DNA of 64,000 nucleotides from Pseudoduganella umbonata (GTDB lineage: Bacteria; Pseudomonadota; Gammaproteobacteria; Burkholderiales; Burkholderiaceae_D), in NCBI RefSeq assembly GCF_014192225.1, contig NZ_JACHXS010000014.1:1-64000 (forward strand), in the 5' to 3' direction. The position numbers were made by a program, and so were the translations under genes. The notes beneath the pieces are model-generated. The model ran no database searches. It saw only the letters and a list, made by a program, of their open reading frames with translations, and was not told the origin of the DNA. This document shows, one piece after another, positions 35,124 through 43,891 of this stretch (position 1 is the first letter of the stretch; every line of letters starts with the position of its first letter).

Positions 35124-37916
35124 ATGAACCCTGTCAGCAGCTCAGCCCGGGAAGCCGTCATCGGCCTGACCTGGTCCACCAATGCGGAAGGCTTGTGCGA
35201 ATCGACCTGTGAGCGTTGCCCAGGGCTGCTTCCCGATATGGCCGGTTTGTCGCTGCCGGCATGGATTGCATCGCTGGCGATGGAAGGCGGCGCGGCGATG
35301 GCGCTGCAGATCGGTGCCGCGCTGCGGCACGGCCGTCCCTTCGACTATCGACTGGAAATCACGTGCCACGATGGCTGGCGGCGCCACGCGCTGCTGACCG
35401 GCCTGCCCCGCATGGCGGCAAACGGCCACCATGCCGGCTGGTCGGGAGCGCTCGTGGACATCACCGCGCACCACAGCGAGCTCGCGCACGCGTTACGCAG
35501 CGAGGCGGCGCATCGCCTCATCGTCGATAACACCACCGACCTGATCGCCCGCTGCGACCCGGATGGCCGCTATCTCCACATCTCGTCCTCGTACACCCGG
35601 ATCATGGGATGGACACCTGCGCAGATGATCGGCCAGTCCGTGATCGGCTTCCTGCATCCGGACGACCAGGCGCCGGCGCGCGAAAGGCTGATGCGCACCC
35701 TCGCGGGCACCTCGCAGCGCAACGATCCCATGCAGGTTCGCAAACGCACCACGGCGGGCGGCTATGTAGCGCTGGGGACGATCGCCCGGCAGGTACTCGA
35801 CCCGGACACCGGCGCCTGCCTCGGCGCGGTACTCGTGTCGCGCGACATCGCGCGTGAAACGGAGATGCTGGCACGGCTCGAACGCATGGCCGAACAGAAC
35901 ATGACGCTGCTGGAGAGTATCAACGACGGCTTTTTCTCCGTCAACGGGAACTGGGAAATCACCTATGCCAACAGCCGTGCCGCCGCGTTCGTCGGCGTCG
36001 AACGGGATGCCGCGATCGGCCGGGTGGTATGGGAAGTGGCGCCGGGCCTGGAGGAGTCGACTGTCGGCCGCCACCTGCGCAGCGCGATGGCGCACCGCAA
36101 GGATGCCAGCTTCGAAGCTTTCTACGAGCCGGTCGGCGTCTGGGTCAGCGAACGGATCTACGCGCACGAAGACGGCCTGTCGGTGTTCTTCCACGATATC
36201 TCGGACCGCGTGGAACGCGAGAAGCAGATCCGCGAAAGCGAGCGGCGCTTCCGTGAGACGATCGGCATCACGCCGGCCGGCTACGTGCTGGTGAACGGTG
36301 GCGGCATCATCGAAGATGTCAATCCCGCACTGTGCCAGCTGTCCGGGCATGCCCGCGAAGAGCTGGTCGGCAAGGCGGTGGCGTCATTCCTCGCCGATGG
36401 CGACGCCAGCGCGGCGTTGAACCTCCGCCAGACCGGCCATCGCGTGCATGCGCTGGAAACGGTACTGCTGCACCGCCAGGGCCACCGCGTGTATGCACTG
36501 GTGAACCAGACGATCGAGGTGGACGCCGACGGCCAGCCGCGCTCGCTCACGGCATTCATCACCGATATCACCGAGCGCAAGCACGCCGAAGCCCGGCTCG
36601 AGGAAATGGCCACGCGCGACACGCTGACGGGCTTGCCGAACCGGGCATGGATCAACCGGCGCGTGGGCGACATGCTGGGTGGCCCCCACCATGAGACGTA
36701 CACGACCGTGTTTTTCATCGACCTGAACCGTTTCAAGGAAGTCAACGATTCGCTCGGGCACGCTACCGGCGACCGGCTGCTGCAGCAGGTCGGCGAGCGC
36801 CTGCAGTCCTGCATGCGGCCGGGCGACGTGGTGGCCCGGCTCGGCGGCGACGAATTCGTGGTGGCGGCAAGCTGCGCCGGCCGGGATGCCGCCGCCGCCA
36901 TCGCGCAGCGGCTGCTGGCCACCCTGGCGCTGCCGTTCTACACGGACGGCCTGGAAATGCGCGTGGGCGCCTCGATCGGCATCAGCCTGGCACGACCCGG
37001 CGCCATGTCGACCGAGCAGCTGTTCGAGAAAGCCGATACCGCGATGTACAAGGCCAAGGCACAGGGCAATGGCTCGTTCCAGTTCTTCGAGCCGGAAATG
37101 TGCGTCGCGGCGAAGCGCCGCCTGCAGCTCGAGGCGGCGCTGCACCGGGCGCTGGACCACGGCCAGTTCGAGGTGCACTACCAGCCGCGCGTCAGCCTCG
37201 GCACGATGGGTACGCTCGGCGTGGAAGCGCTGCTGCGCTGGGACCACCCCGAATTCGGCCGGGTCGCACCACTGGAATTCATTCCGCTGGCCGAAGAACG
37301 CGGCCATATCGGTACGATCGGCCAGTGGGTGCTGGGGGCGGCATGCCGCGACGTCAAGCGCATCAACGACCGGTTCGGCATGGCCCTGCATGTGTCGGTC
37401 AACGTATCGGCGCGGCAGCTGCGCTCGCCCGACCTGGTGGCCCAGGTGCAGCAGGCGCTTGCCGGCTCGGGCCTGCCGGCCGCCGCGCTGGAACTGGAAT
37501 TGACGGAAAGCGCGCTGATCGAGGATCTCGACCAGTCGGCCGAAGTACTGCGCGGCCTGAAATCGCTGGGCGTGCGGCTGTCGATCGACGATTTCGGCAC
37601 CGGCTATTCGAGCCTGTCGTACCTGAAGCGCTTCCCGATCGACGTGCTCAAGCTGGACCGCTCGTTCGTGGCCGAAAGCCCGGCCGGCGACGGCTTCGTG
37701 CGCGCGGTGATCGGCATGGCGCACGCGCTCAATCTTTCCGTTGTCGCCGAGGGCATCGAAACCACCGGCACGATGGCGGCGCTGCGCGATGCCGCGTGCG
37801 ACGAGGGGCAGGGTTACCTGTTTGCGCGGCCGATGCCGCTCGAGGAGCTGGAAGCGTTCCTGGCGGACGAGGAAACCCGCTCCGGCAATGCGCTGGAGCA
37901 GGAATCGGCGCGCTGA
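35124..37916 (+). CDS. PAS-sensor GGDEF-EAL c-di-GMP enzyme
   Basis: 930 residues, soluble. An N-terminal sensory part (PAS-like, about 10-130) is followed by three PAS domains (about 133-255, 263-375 and 380-500; YLHISSSYTRIMGWTPAQMIG, VNPALCQLSGHAREELVG), a GGDEF domain with intact GGDEF at 574-578, and an EAL domain with Glu701-Ala-Leu and the downstream DDFGTGYSSLSYLKRFPID signature. Both active sites look complete, so it may make and/or degrade c-di-GMP, with activity set by the PAS input. It is divergent from the giant surface-protein gene, and a shared regulatory region makes functional linkage (matrix or adhesion control) attractive but unproven. Confidence 0.9.
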   Translation: MNPVSSSAREAVIGLTWSTNAEGLCESTCERCPGLLPDMAGLSLPAWIASLAMEGGAAMALQIGAALRHGRPFDYRLEITCHDGWRRHALLTGLPRMAANGHHAGWSGALVDITAHHSELAHALRSEAAHRLIVDNTTDLIARCDPDGRYLHISSSYTRIMGWTPAQMIGQSVIGFLHPDDQAPARERLMRTLAGTSQRNDPMQVRKRTTAGGYVALGTIARQVLDPDTGACLGAVLVSRDIARETEMLARLERMAEQNMTLLESINDGFFSVNGNWEITYANSRAAAFVGVERDAAIGRVVWEVAPGLEESTVGRHLRSAMAHRKDASFEAFYEPVGVWVSERIYAHEDGLSVFFHDISDRVEREKQIRESERRFRETIGITPAGYVLVNGGGIIEDVNPALCQLSGHAREELVGKAVASFLADGDASAALNLRQTGHRVHALETVLLHRQGHRVYALVNQTIEVDADGQPRSLTAFITDITERKHAEARLEEMATRDTLTGLPNRAWINRRVGDMLGGPHHETYTTVFFIDLNRFKEVNDSLGHATGDRLLQQVGERLQSCMRPGDVVARLGGDEFVVAASCAGRDAAAAIAQRLLATLALPFYTDGLEMRVGASIGISLARPGAMSTEQLFEKADTAMYKAKAQGNGSFQFFEPEMCVAAKRRLQLEAALHRALDHGQFEVHYQPRVSLGTMGTLGVEALLRWDHPEFGRVAPLEFIPLAEERGHIGTIGQWVLGAACRDVKRINDRFGMALHVSVNVSARQLRSPDLVAQVQQALAGSGLPAAALELELTESALIEDLDQSAEVLRGLKSLGVRLSIDDFGTGYSSLSYLKRFPIDVLKLDRSFVAESPAGDGFVRAVIGMAHALNLSVVAEGIETTGTMAALRDAACDEGQGYLFARPMPLEELEAFLADEETRSGNALEQESAR

Positions 37917-38009
37917 CGGCGCGGCCAGTGCGCCGATGCCGCCCCGAGCCAGGGCGATCTCATACCCCTGCCCCGTGCCGCGGCGGTCATCCAGCCGTCG
38001 CCGGATGCG

Positions 38010-39896
38010 TCACTCCGGCACCCCGCACATGCAGTGCGTCAGCGCCATGAACGGCTTCTTCTGCGCCGTCATCTCGTTCAGCCAGTTCAGCTCCTTCGCG
38101 ACATGGCCCGCCACGCCGGCGGGGATGCCGGCCGGCGCCAGCACCGTTCCCACTTGCCGCGCCACGGCCGCGTCGATCAGCTCGCTGACGGCCTGCGGCG
38201 CGCCGAAGAAGTCGAGCAGCTTGTCGAAGCGCGTGGTTTCGCGCTCGATGTAAACGATGCGCGGGTCGGCGCCCAGCTTGGCGCGGCGCGCCGCCGAGCG
38301 CACCGCGTCGTTGAAGCTGCCCAGCGTGTCGACCAGGCCGCGCTCCTGCGCCTGGGCGCCGGTCCAGACCCTGCCCTGCGCCACGGCGTCGATCTTTTCC
38401 GGGGTACTCTTGCGGGCCTGCGCGGCCTTCGTCGTGAACTCGGCATAGACGTGGTTGATCGACGATTGCAGCAGCTGGCCGAAGCGCGGGTCCATCGGGC
38501 GCGTCGGGTTGCCGGCGTCGCCCAGCCACGTGGTCGGCTGGCCGCCGCTGTGGATGCCCAGCTTGTCCATGACCTTGTCGACGGTGGGGAACAGCGCGAA
38601 CACGCCGATCGAACCGGTGATCGTCGATGCGTCGGCGATCACTTCGTCGGACGACATCGAGATCCAGTAGCCGCCCGACGCCGCCAGGTTGCCCATCGAG
38701 ACGACGACCGGTTTGCCGGCCGCGCGCGTCAGTTCCAGCTCGCGCCGGATCAGCTCCGAGCCGAATGCGCTGCCGCCGGGCGAATCGACGCGCAGCACGA
38801 TGGCCTTGATGCTGTCGTCCTCGCGGGCCATGCGGATCAGGTTCGATGTCGACAGGCCGCCGATCGAGCCCGGCGCGGCGATGCCGTCGCCGATCTCGCC
38901 GACCGCCATCACCACGCCGATCGCGTCGCCGCTCAGCTGCGGCGCCAGGCGCGCCAGGTATTCGTCGAAGCCGACCTGGCGGAACGACTTGTTCTGCGGA
39001 TCGGGGGCGCCATAGCCGAGCACCAACGCGCGAATCTCGTCGCGCGTCTTCAGGCCGTCGACCAGTTTCACGCTTTGCGCCATCTTCGCCAGGTTGCCGC
39101 CGCTCTGCTCCAGCAGCGCCGGCAGGTTCTCGATGCCGCGCGCGATCGTACCGGCCGGCAGCTTGCGGGCCGTTTCCACGTCCTGCAGGTAGCGGTTCCA
39201 CAGGTCGTTGTTCAGGTAGGCTTCCGCTTCCATCGCGGCCGGCGACGGGCCATTCGCCACCAGCGGCTCGGCGGCACTCTTGAAGTTACCCACTTTCAGC
39301 AGGTTCACCGTGACACCCAGCTTGTCGAGGGCATCGCGGTAATAGGTGCGGTATTTGCCGTAGCCGTCCAGGATCAGGGTACCCATCGGGTGCAGGTAGA
39401 CCTCGCTGGCATGGGCGGCGATCTGGTACTGGCTCTGGTTGTAGTTCGAACCCCAGGCCACCACCTTCTTGCCGCCGGCGCGGAAGCGGTCGATGGCCGC
39501 CGCGATCTCGCGCTGCATCGCCGGGCCGCCGCCTTCCATCTCGTCCACCAGCAGCAAGGCGCCGCCGATGTTCGGATCGCGCGCCGCATTGTCCAGCACG
39601 CGCAGCACGTCGCGCAGCTGGATGTAGCGGCGCACGTTGTCGTCGCCGAGATTGGCCAGCGCCGCCAGCTTGGCGCCGCCCGGCGCCTGCTCGACCAGCT
39701 GGCCATTCAAATTCAGCACCAGCATCGTCTTCTCGCCCAGCGGCTTGGCGCCGCCGCCGAACAGCGCGTACAGCAGCGCGATGACGATGACCAGGAAAAT
39801 CAGGTTCATCACGGTGCGGCGGCTGGCATCGATGAAGCGCCACACGCGGCCAAGGCCGCCACGGACATACGAAAACACGGATCGGGACACAGGCAA
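38010..39896 (-). CDS. sppA: Signal peptide peptidase SppA, 67-kDa type
   Basis: 628 residues. One N-terminal membrane helix (about 29-46, VMNLIFLVIVIALLYALF) and a tandem S49 domain architecture. The catalytic Lys206 (VGNFKSAAEP, N-terminal half) and Ser406 (GNLAASGGYW, C-terminal half) correspond to the E. coli SppA Lys209/Ser409 dyad. It degrades cleaved signal peptides in the inner membrane, facing the periplasm. The sodium-symporter gene lies 45 bases upstream on the same strand. Confidence 0.92.
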   Translation of the reverse strand: MPVSRSVFSYVRGGLGRVWRFIDASRRTVMNLIFLVIVIALLYALFGGGAKPLGEKTMLVLNLNGQLVEQAPGGAKLAALANLGDDNVRRYIQLRDVLRVLDNAARDPNIGGALLLVDEMEGGGPAMQREIAAAIDRFRAGGKKVVAWGSNYNQSQYQIAAHASEVYLHPMGTLILDGYGKYRTYYRDALDKLGVTVNLLKVGNFKSAAEPLVANGPSPAAMEAEAYLNNDLWNRYLQDVETARKLPAGTIARGIENLPALLEQSGGNLAKMAQSVKLVDGLKTRDEIRALVLGYGAPDPQNKSFRQVGFDEYLARLAPQLSGDAIGVVMAVGEIGDGIAAPGSIGGLSTSNLIRMAREDDSIKAIVLRVDSPGGSAFGSELIRRELELTRAAGKPVVVSMGNLAASGGYWISMSSDEVIADASTITGSIGVFALFPTVDKVMDKLGIHSGGQPTTWLGDAGNPTRPMDPRFGQLLQSSINHVYAEFTTKAAQARKSTPEKIDAVAQGRVWTGAQAQERGLVDTLGSFNDAVRSAARRAKLGADPRIVYIERETTRFDKLLDFFGAPQAVSELIDAAVARQVGTVLAPAGIPAGVAGHVAKELNWLNEMTAQKKPFMALTHCMCGVPE

Positions 39897-39941
39897 CTCC
39901 GGGGCAATGTTGATAAGGTGACTCTCGCTATGTGAACTGTA

Positions 39942-41420
39942 TCAGTTTGCGCGGGCCGGCGCGCCACGCCTTCCGGGTGAGGAAACCAGCCACAGCCCGG
40001 CAAACACGAACAGGCCGTTCACGAGCAGCAGTTCGAGCCCCAGCCGGTAGGTGCCGAAGAACAGGTGCTGCCAGTGCTCCAGCAGCGCGCACAGCAGCGG
40101 CCCGGCGACGACGACGGCCGGCACCAGCCGGTCGCGCACGGCGCGGCGCGTCAGCAGGCCGAAGCCGAACAGGCCCAGCAGCGGACCATACGTGTAGCCG
40201 GCCAGTTTCAGGATCACGCCGATCATGCTGGCGCTGTCGATCCACTTGAAGACCATCACCAGCAGCAGGAACAATGCACAGAAGCCCAGGTGCACGCGGT
40301 GGCGCCAGCGCATGGCGGTCCGTTCGTCCAGCGCATCGGCTCCCTTTCCGCGCTGAACGCCCAGCAGGTCGATGCAGAACGACGACGTCAGCGCGGTGAT
40401 CGCGCCGTCGGCGCTGGGGAACAGCGCCGACACCAGGGCGATGAAGAAGACCAGCTGCATCGCCGCCGGCAGGTGCCCCATCACGATGGCGGGAAACAGC
40501 TTGTCGCCGCTGGCGGTCACGCCCGCCTGCGGTGCGTACAGGTGCAGCAGGCCGCCCAGGAACAGGAACAGGCCCAGCACGATGACGAGGATGAACGTGA
40601 GCAGCAGCATGTTCTTCTGCGCTCCCTGCAGGGTGCGTACCGAGATATTCTTCTGCATCATTTCCTGGTCCATTCCCGTCATGGCGATCGTGATGAAGGC
40701 GCCGGCCACGACCTGCTTCCACAGGTAGCCGGGACTGTCGACATTGAAGTCGAACACGCGCGCCAGGCCGGCCGCCTGCATCCGCGCCAGGCTGTCGGCC
40801 ACGGACAGGTCCATCGCATGCAGCAGGAACCACACGCTGGCGCCCAGGCCGGCCAGCATGCCGGCGGTCTGCAGCGTATCGGTCCAGACGATCGTCTTCA
40901 CGCCGCCCTCGTACGTATAGAGCAGGATCATCAGCAGGATCACCAGGTTGGTGGCCCAGAACGGCACGCCGAGCCGGTCCAGGATCGTCGCCTGCAGGAT
41001 ATTGACGACCAGGTACAGCCGCGCGGTGGCACCCAGCGTGCGCGACACGATGAAGAACGCGGCGCCGCTCTGGCAGGCGCGCCGGCCCAGCCGCGTGTCG
41101 AGATAGTGGTAGATCGATGTCAGTTTCAGCCGGTAATACAGCGGCAGCAGCACGAAGGTCACGACCAGGTAGCCGATCACGTAGCCCGCGGTGATCTGCA
41201 GGTAGCCGAAGCCGTCGCGCCCGACGGCGCCGGGGACGCTGACGAACGTGACGCCGGACAGCGTGGTGCCGACCATGCCGAACGCGACCAGCACCCAGCT
41301 GGAGCTCTTGTTGCCGATGAAGAAGCTGGCGTTGTCGGCGTTGCGCGAGGTGGCCCACGCCACCGCCAGCAGCAGGCCGAAATACGCGAAGATGACGAAA
41401 AACAGGAAAGCGGGGGACAT
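39942..41420 (-). CDS. Sodium:solute symporter family transporter
   Basis: 492 residues from the ATG at 41420; an upstream TTG at 41453 would add eleven polar residues before the first helix and is less likely. About 13 membrane helices and the SSS-family patterns AVAWATSRNADNASFFIG, GTTLSGVTFVSVPGAVG and GMDQEMMQKNISVRTLQGAQ are seen. The substrate is not predictable (relatives move proline, pantothenate, sugars or carboxylates). It faces away from the dGTPase gene and may be co-transcribed with sppA. Confidence 0.88.
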   Translation of the reverse strand: MSPAFLFFVIFAYFGLLLAVAWATSRNADNASFFIGNKSSSWVLVAFGMVGTTLSGVTFVSVPGAVGRDGFGYLQITAGYVIGYLVVTFVLLPLYYRLKLTSIYHYLDTRLGRRACQSGAAFFIVSRTLGATARLYLVVNILQATILDRLGVPFWATNLVILLMILLYTYEGGVKTIVWTDTLQTAGMLAGLGASVWFLLHAMDLSVADSLARMQAAGLARVFDFNVDSPGYLWKQVVAGAFITIAMTGMDQEMMQKNISVRTLQGAQKNMLLLTFILVIVLGLFLFLGGLLHLYAPQAGVTASGDKLFPAIVMGHLPAAMQLVFFIALVSALFPSADGAITALTSSFCIDLLGVQRGKGADALDERTAMRWRHRVHLGFCALFLLLVMVFKWIDSASMIGVILKLAGYTYGPLLGLFGFGLLTRRAVRDRLVPAVVVAGPLLCALLEHWQHLFFGTYRLGLELLLVNGLFVFAGLWLVSSPGRRGAPARAN

Positions 41421-41490
41421 GCTGGAACCATCTGAAGTGTGAATCGGCAGCAATATACACCGGCTGCCGGGCTACAATCCGTGCAGGAAA

Positions 41491-41526
41491 CGAGGAAACA
41501 CCCGAGGAAACACCCGAGGAAACGCC
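41491..41526 (+). repeat. Three exact 12-bp units carrying Shine-Dalgarno sequences
   Basis: CGAGGAAACACC at 41491-41502 and 41503-41514 and CGAGGAAACGCC at 41515-41526 run directly into the ATG at 41527. Each unit has its own GAGGAAA ribosome binding core; the last is at the best spacing (7 bases). A change in copy number would alter the leader without touching the protein. Confidence 0.9.
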
Positions 41527-42744
41527 ATGTACAGTGCCGCAACCAGACAATTCGCGTGCGGGCAGGAAGCGCTGATCCTGCCGCTCGAAGTGCGCGTCCA
41601 TGCGCAGGCCGACGGCCGCGCCGAGGGCCGCGAGGAATGCATGCGCGACTATGCGCGCGTGCTGTATTCGTCGTCGTTCCGCCGGCTGCAGGGCAAGATG
41701 CAGCTGCTCGGCGTGGATGCCAGCAATTTCAACCGCAACCGGCTGACGCACAGCCTGGAAGTGGCGCAGATCGCCCGCTCGATCGCCGCCGACCTGGGAC
41801 TGGAACGCAGCGTGGTGGCCGAAACGTGCGCGCTGGCGCACGACCTGGGCAACCCGCCGTTCGGCCATTATGGCGAGCGCATCCTCGACGAACTGGGTGC
41901 CGGACACGGGGGCTTCGAAGGCAATGCGCAGGCGTTCCGCATCCTGCGCACCCTCGAGAAGAAGCACCATGCGTATGCGGGCCTGAACCTGACCGTCCGC
42001 ACGCTGGCCGGCATCACCAAGTATTTTTACCGCCGCGCCGACAATCCCCGGAAATTCCTGTATGACGAGGATTTCCATTTCCTGTCCGGCGAGCTGGCGC
42101 GGCACGGGCTGGCGATCCGCAAGACCATCGACGCGCAGATCATGGACCTGTCGGACGAAATCGCGTACGCCGCCCACGACCTGGAAGACGCGATGAGCTT
42201 CGGCATCATCACGTGGGGAGAAATCCTGCACGAATTCCGCATCAGCCGGGACTTTGCCGACGCCTTCGAGCCGTTTTCCCGCATCGCGCACTGCGCGCAC
42301 GAGGAAGCGCTGAAAAGCGAGGCGCAGGCCAGCTCCGAGGAATATTCGATCGTGCTGCGCAAGGAAATGACGTCGCAGATCGTGCACGAACTGTGCCGCG
42401 ATATCGCCGTGGTCGACGGCAAGCATGGCCAGGAACTGGGCTACCGCACGATGGGGCCGCTGGCGCGCGGCCTGAAGACGCTGCTGTGGAAGGCGATCCT
42501 GCGCAAGAAGGACGTCCAGTTGTACGAGAAAAAGGGCGAGAAGATCATCCGCGGGCTTTTCGAAGTCCTGACCGACCGCCGCTACAACCGCGACAACGTG
42601 CTGCTGCCGCCCGAGCTGCGCTGCCTGACGGACTCGCGCGAACGGCTCGTCCTCGACTACATCGCCGGCATGATGGACGTGAACGCCGCCGCCGAATACG
42701 AAAAATACTTCGGCAAGGGCAGCCTGGAGCGCATCTATGGCTAA
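41527..42744 (+). CDS. dgt: dGTP triphosphohydrolase-like HD-domain protein
   Basis: 405 residues, cytosolic. The HD-domain metal ligands are in RLTHSLEVAQIARS and ALAHDLGNPPFGHYGERIL, with the N-terminal RDYARVLYSSSFRRLQGK and the C-terminal helical part (DLSDEIAYAAHDLEDAM) of the dGTPase family. It hydrolyses deoxynucleoside triphosphates, mostly dGTP, to the nucleoside plus triphosphate; the family also supports defence against phage by dNTP depletion, though nothing here points to that. It overlaps the next gene by eight bases and is preceded by three tandem ribosome binding sites. Confidence 0.9.
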   Translation: MYSAATRQFACGQEALILPLEVRVHAQADGRAEGREECMRDYARVLYSSSFRRLQGKMQLLGVDASNFNRNRLTHSLEVAQIARSIAADLGLERSVVAETCALAHDLGNPPFGHYGERILDELGAGHGGFEGNAQAFRILRTLEKKHHAYAGLNLTVRTLAGITKYFYRRADNPRKFLYDEDFHFLSGELARHGLAIRKTIDAQIMDLSDEIAYAAHDLEDAMSFGIITWGEILHEFRISRDFADAFEPFSRIAHCAHEEALKSEAQASSEEYSIVLRKEMTSQIVHELCRDIAVVDGKHGQELGYRTMGPLARGLKTLLWKAILRKKDVQLYEKKGEKIIRGLFEVLTDRRYNRDNVLLPPELRCLTDSRERLVLDYIAGMMDVNAAAEYEKYFGKGSLERIYG

Positions 42745-43885
42745 AGCAACATCTGTTTCAAAAAAACCGGTGACAGACACCGGTTCTTTAGCAACATCTG
42801 TTTCAAAAAAACTGGTGCCTGTCACCGGTTTTGTCACCCCTTCAACGGATACGTGGCGGGAGGCGGAGCTGGCGGGCTTCCTGCTGCCCGAGCAACAAAC
42901 CGACATTCATGAACAGGGCTGGCTGAAGATGCTGGCACCGCGTGCCGCCGGCGGTGCCGAGCTGCCGCTGCCCGAAGTCGTCCGGCTGGAAGAACGGATC
43001 GCCGCCACCGACGGCAGCCTGGGATGGGTCGTCACGCTGTGCGCGGGCGCCGGCTGGTTCGCCGGTTTTCTGCCCCCTGCCCTGGCACATGACATCATGG
43101 CCACGCCGGGCGTTTGCCTGGCCGGCAGCGGCGCGCCGACCGGCTTCGCCGATGCCGACGGCGACGATTTCGTGCTCAGCGGCAGGTGGGATTACGCCAG
43201 CGGTGCGCCGATGGCCACCCACTTCACGCTGAACGCCGTGCTGCGCGCCCGTGGCGAAGTGCTGCGCGACGAACAGGGCAAGCCGCGCATCCGCGCCTTT
43301 GTCGTGCCGGCCCGCTACGTGGCGCTGGAAGCTTCATGGCAGGCGATCGGCCTGCGCGCCTCGGCGTCGCACGCCTACCGGCTCGATGGCACGCGGATAC
43401 CGGCCAGCCACGGCTTCACGATCGACGCCGCCCATGCGACGGCCGACGGCCCGCTGTACCGTTTTCCGTTCATGGCGCTGGCCTACGTGACGCTGGCCGC
43501 CAACCTGCTCGGCATGGCGACGCATTTCCTGGCACTTGCCGAACCGCTGATCGCCGCGCGGCGCCAGCATGGCAGCGGCGTGCCGCTGGGCGAAGTACCC
43601 TCGGTGGCGGTACGGCTGGCCGCGGCGCGGGAAGCACTGGCAACGCACCGCGCGGCCCTGTACGAAGTCCTCGACCGCGCCTGGGCCGACGTGGTGCGCC
43701 ACGCCGTGGCGGACGAGGCGGGCCTGCAGCGGGTATCCTTGCAGCTGGTCGACACCTGCCGCCGTACCGTCGATTGCCTGTATCCCTACTGTGGCCTGCA
43801 GGCGGCACGCGACGACGTGCCGATCAACCGCGTCTGGCGCGATTTTCATACCGCTACGCAGCATGCGCTGCTGCTGCCGGACTGA
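42737..43885 (+). CDS. Acyl-CoA dehydrogenase-superfamily flavoprotein with repeat-derived N-terminus
   Basis: 382 residues. The main body (about 40-382) follows the acyl-CoA dehydrogenase/DszC-like flavin monooxygenase fold: helical N-domain (EVVRLEERIAATDGSLGWVV), beta domain (LAGSGAPTGFADADGDDFVL, GRWDYASGAP) and C-terminal helices (RRTVDCLYPYCGLQAARD). The catalytic Glu of true dehydrogenases is not evident, so a monooxygenase or another reaction is possible. Residues 4-33 (with SVSKKPVTDTG and SVSKKLVPVTG) are the translation of the palindromic repeat at 42746-42830. The ATG at 42737 has a GGAG 7 bases upstream; a GTG at 42814 inside the repeat is an alternative start. Confidence 0.7.
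   Translation: MAKATSVSKKPVTDTGSLATSVSKKLVPVTGFVTPSTDTWREAELAGFLLPEQQTDIHEQGWLKMLAPRAAGGAELPLPEVVRLEERIAATDGSLGWVVTLCAGAGWFAGFLPPALAHDIMATPGVCLAGSGAPTGFADADGDDFVLSGRWDYASGAPMATHFTLNAVLRARGEVLRDEQGKPRIRAFVVPARYVALEASWQAIGLRASASHAYRLDGTRIPASHGFTIDAAHATADGPLYRFPFMALAYVTLAANLLGMATHFLALAEPLIAARRQHGSGVPLGEVPSVAVRLAAAREALATHRAALYEVLDRAWADVVRHAVADEAGLQRVSLQLVDTCRRTVDCLYPYCGLQAARDDVPINRVWRDFHTATQHALLLPD
42746..42830. repeat. Two 45-bp-spaced palindromic repeat units inside a coding start
   Basis: GCAACATCTGTTTCAAAAAAA occurs at 42746 and 42791. Each copy is followed by a palindrome: AACCGGTG (42765-42772) with CACCGGTT (42778-42785) in the first, and AACTGGTG with CACCGGTT (42810-42830) in the second, whose loop is in the opposite orientation. 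The same element occurs at 62449-62580. Confidence 0.85.
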
Positions 43886-43891
43886 TGGCGA

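Noticed and set aside
41527..42744. dGTPase gene as part of a phage-defence island
   Set aside because: The neighbours (sodium symporter, acyl-CoA dehydrogenase-like protein, sppA) are not defence genes and the protein looks like the housekeeping type.
39897..42906. A 992-codon minus-strand open frame crossing the symporter and dGTPase genes
   Set aside because: It changes between antisense and shifted frame of two well-supported genes; the translation has no coherent domain.
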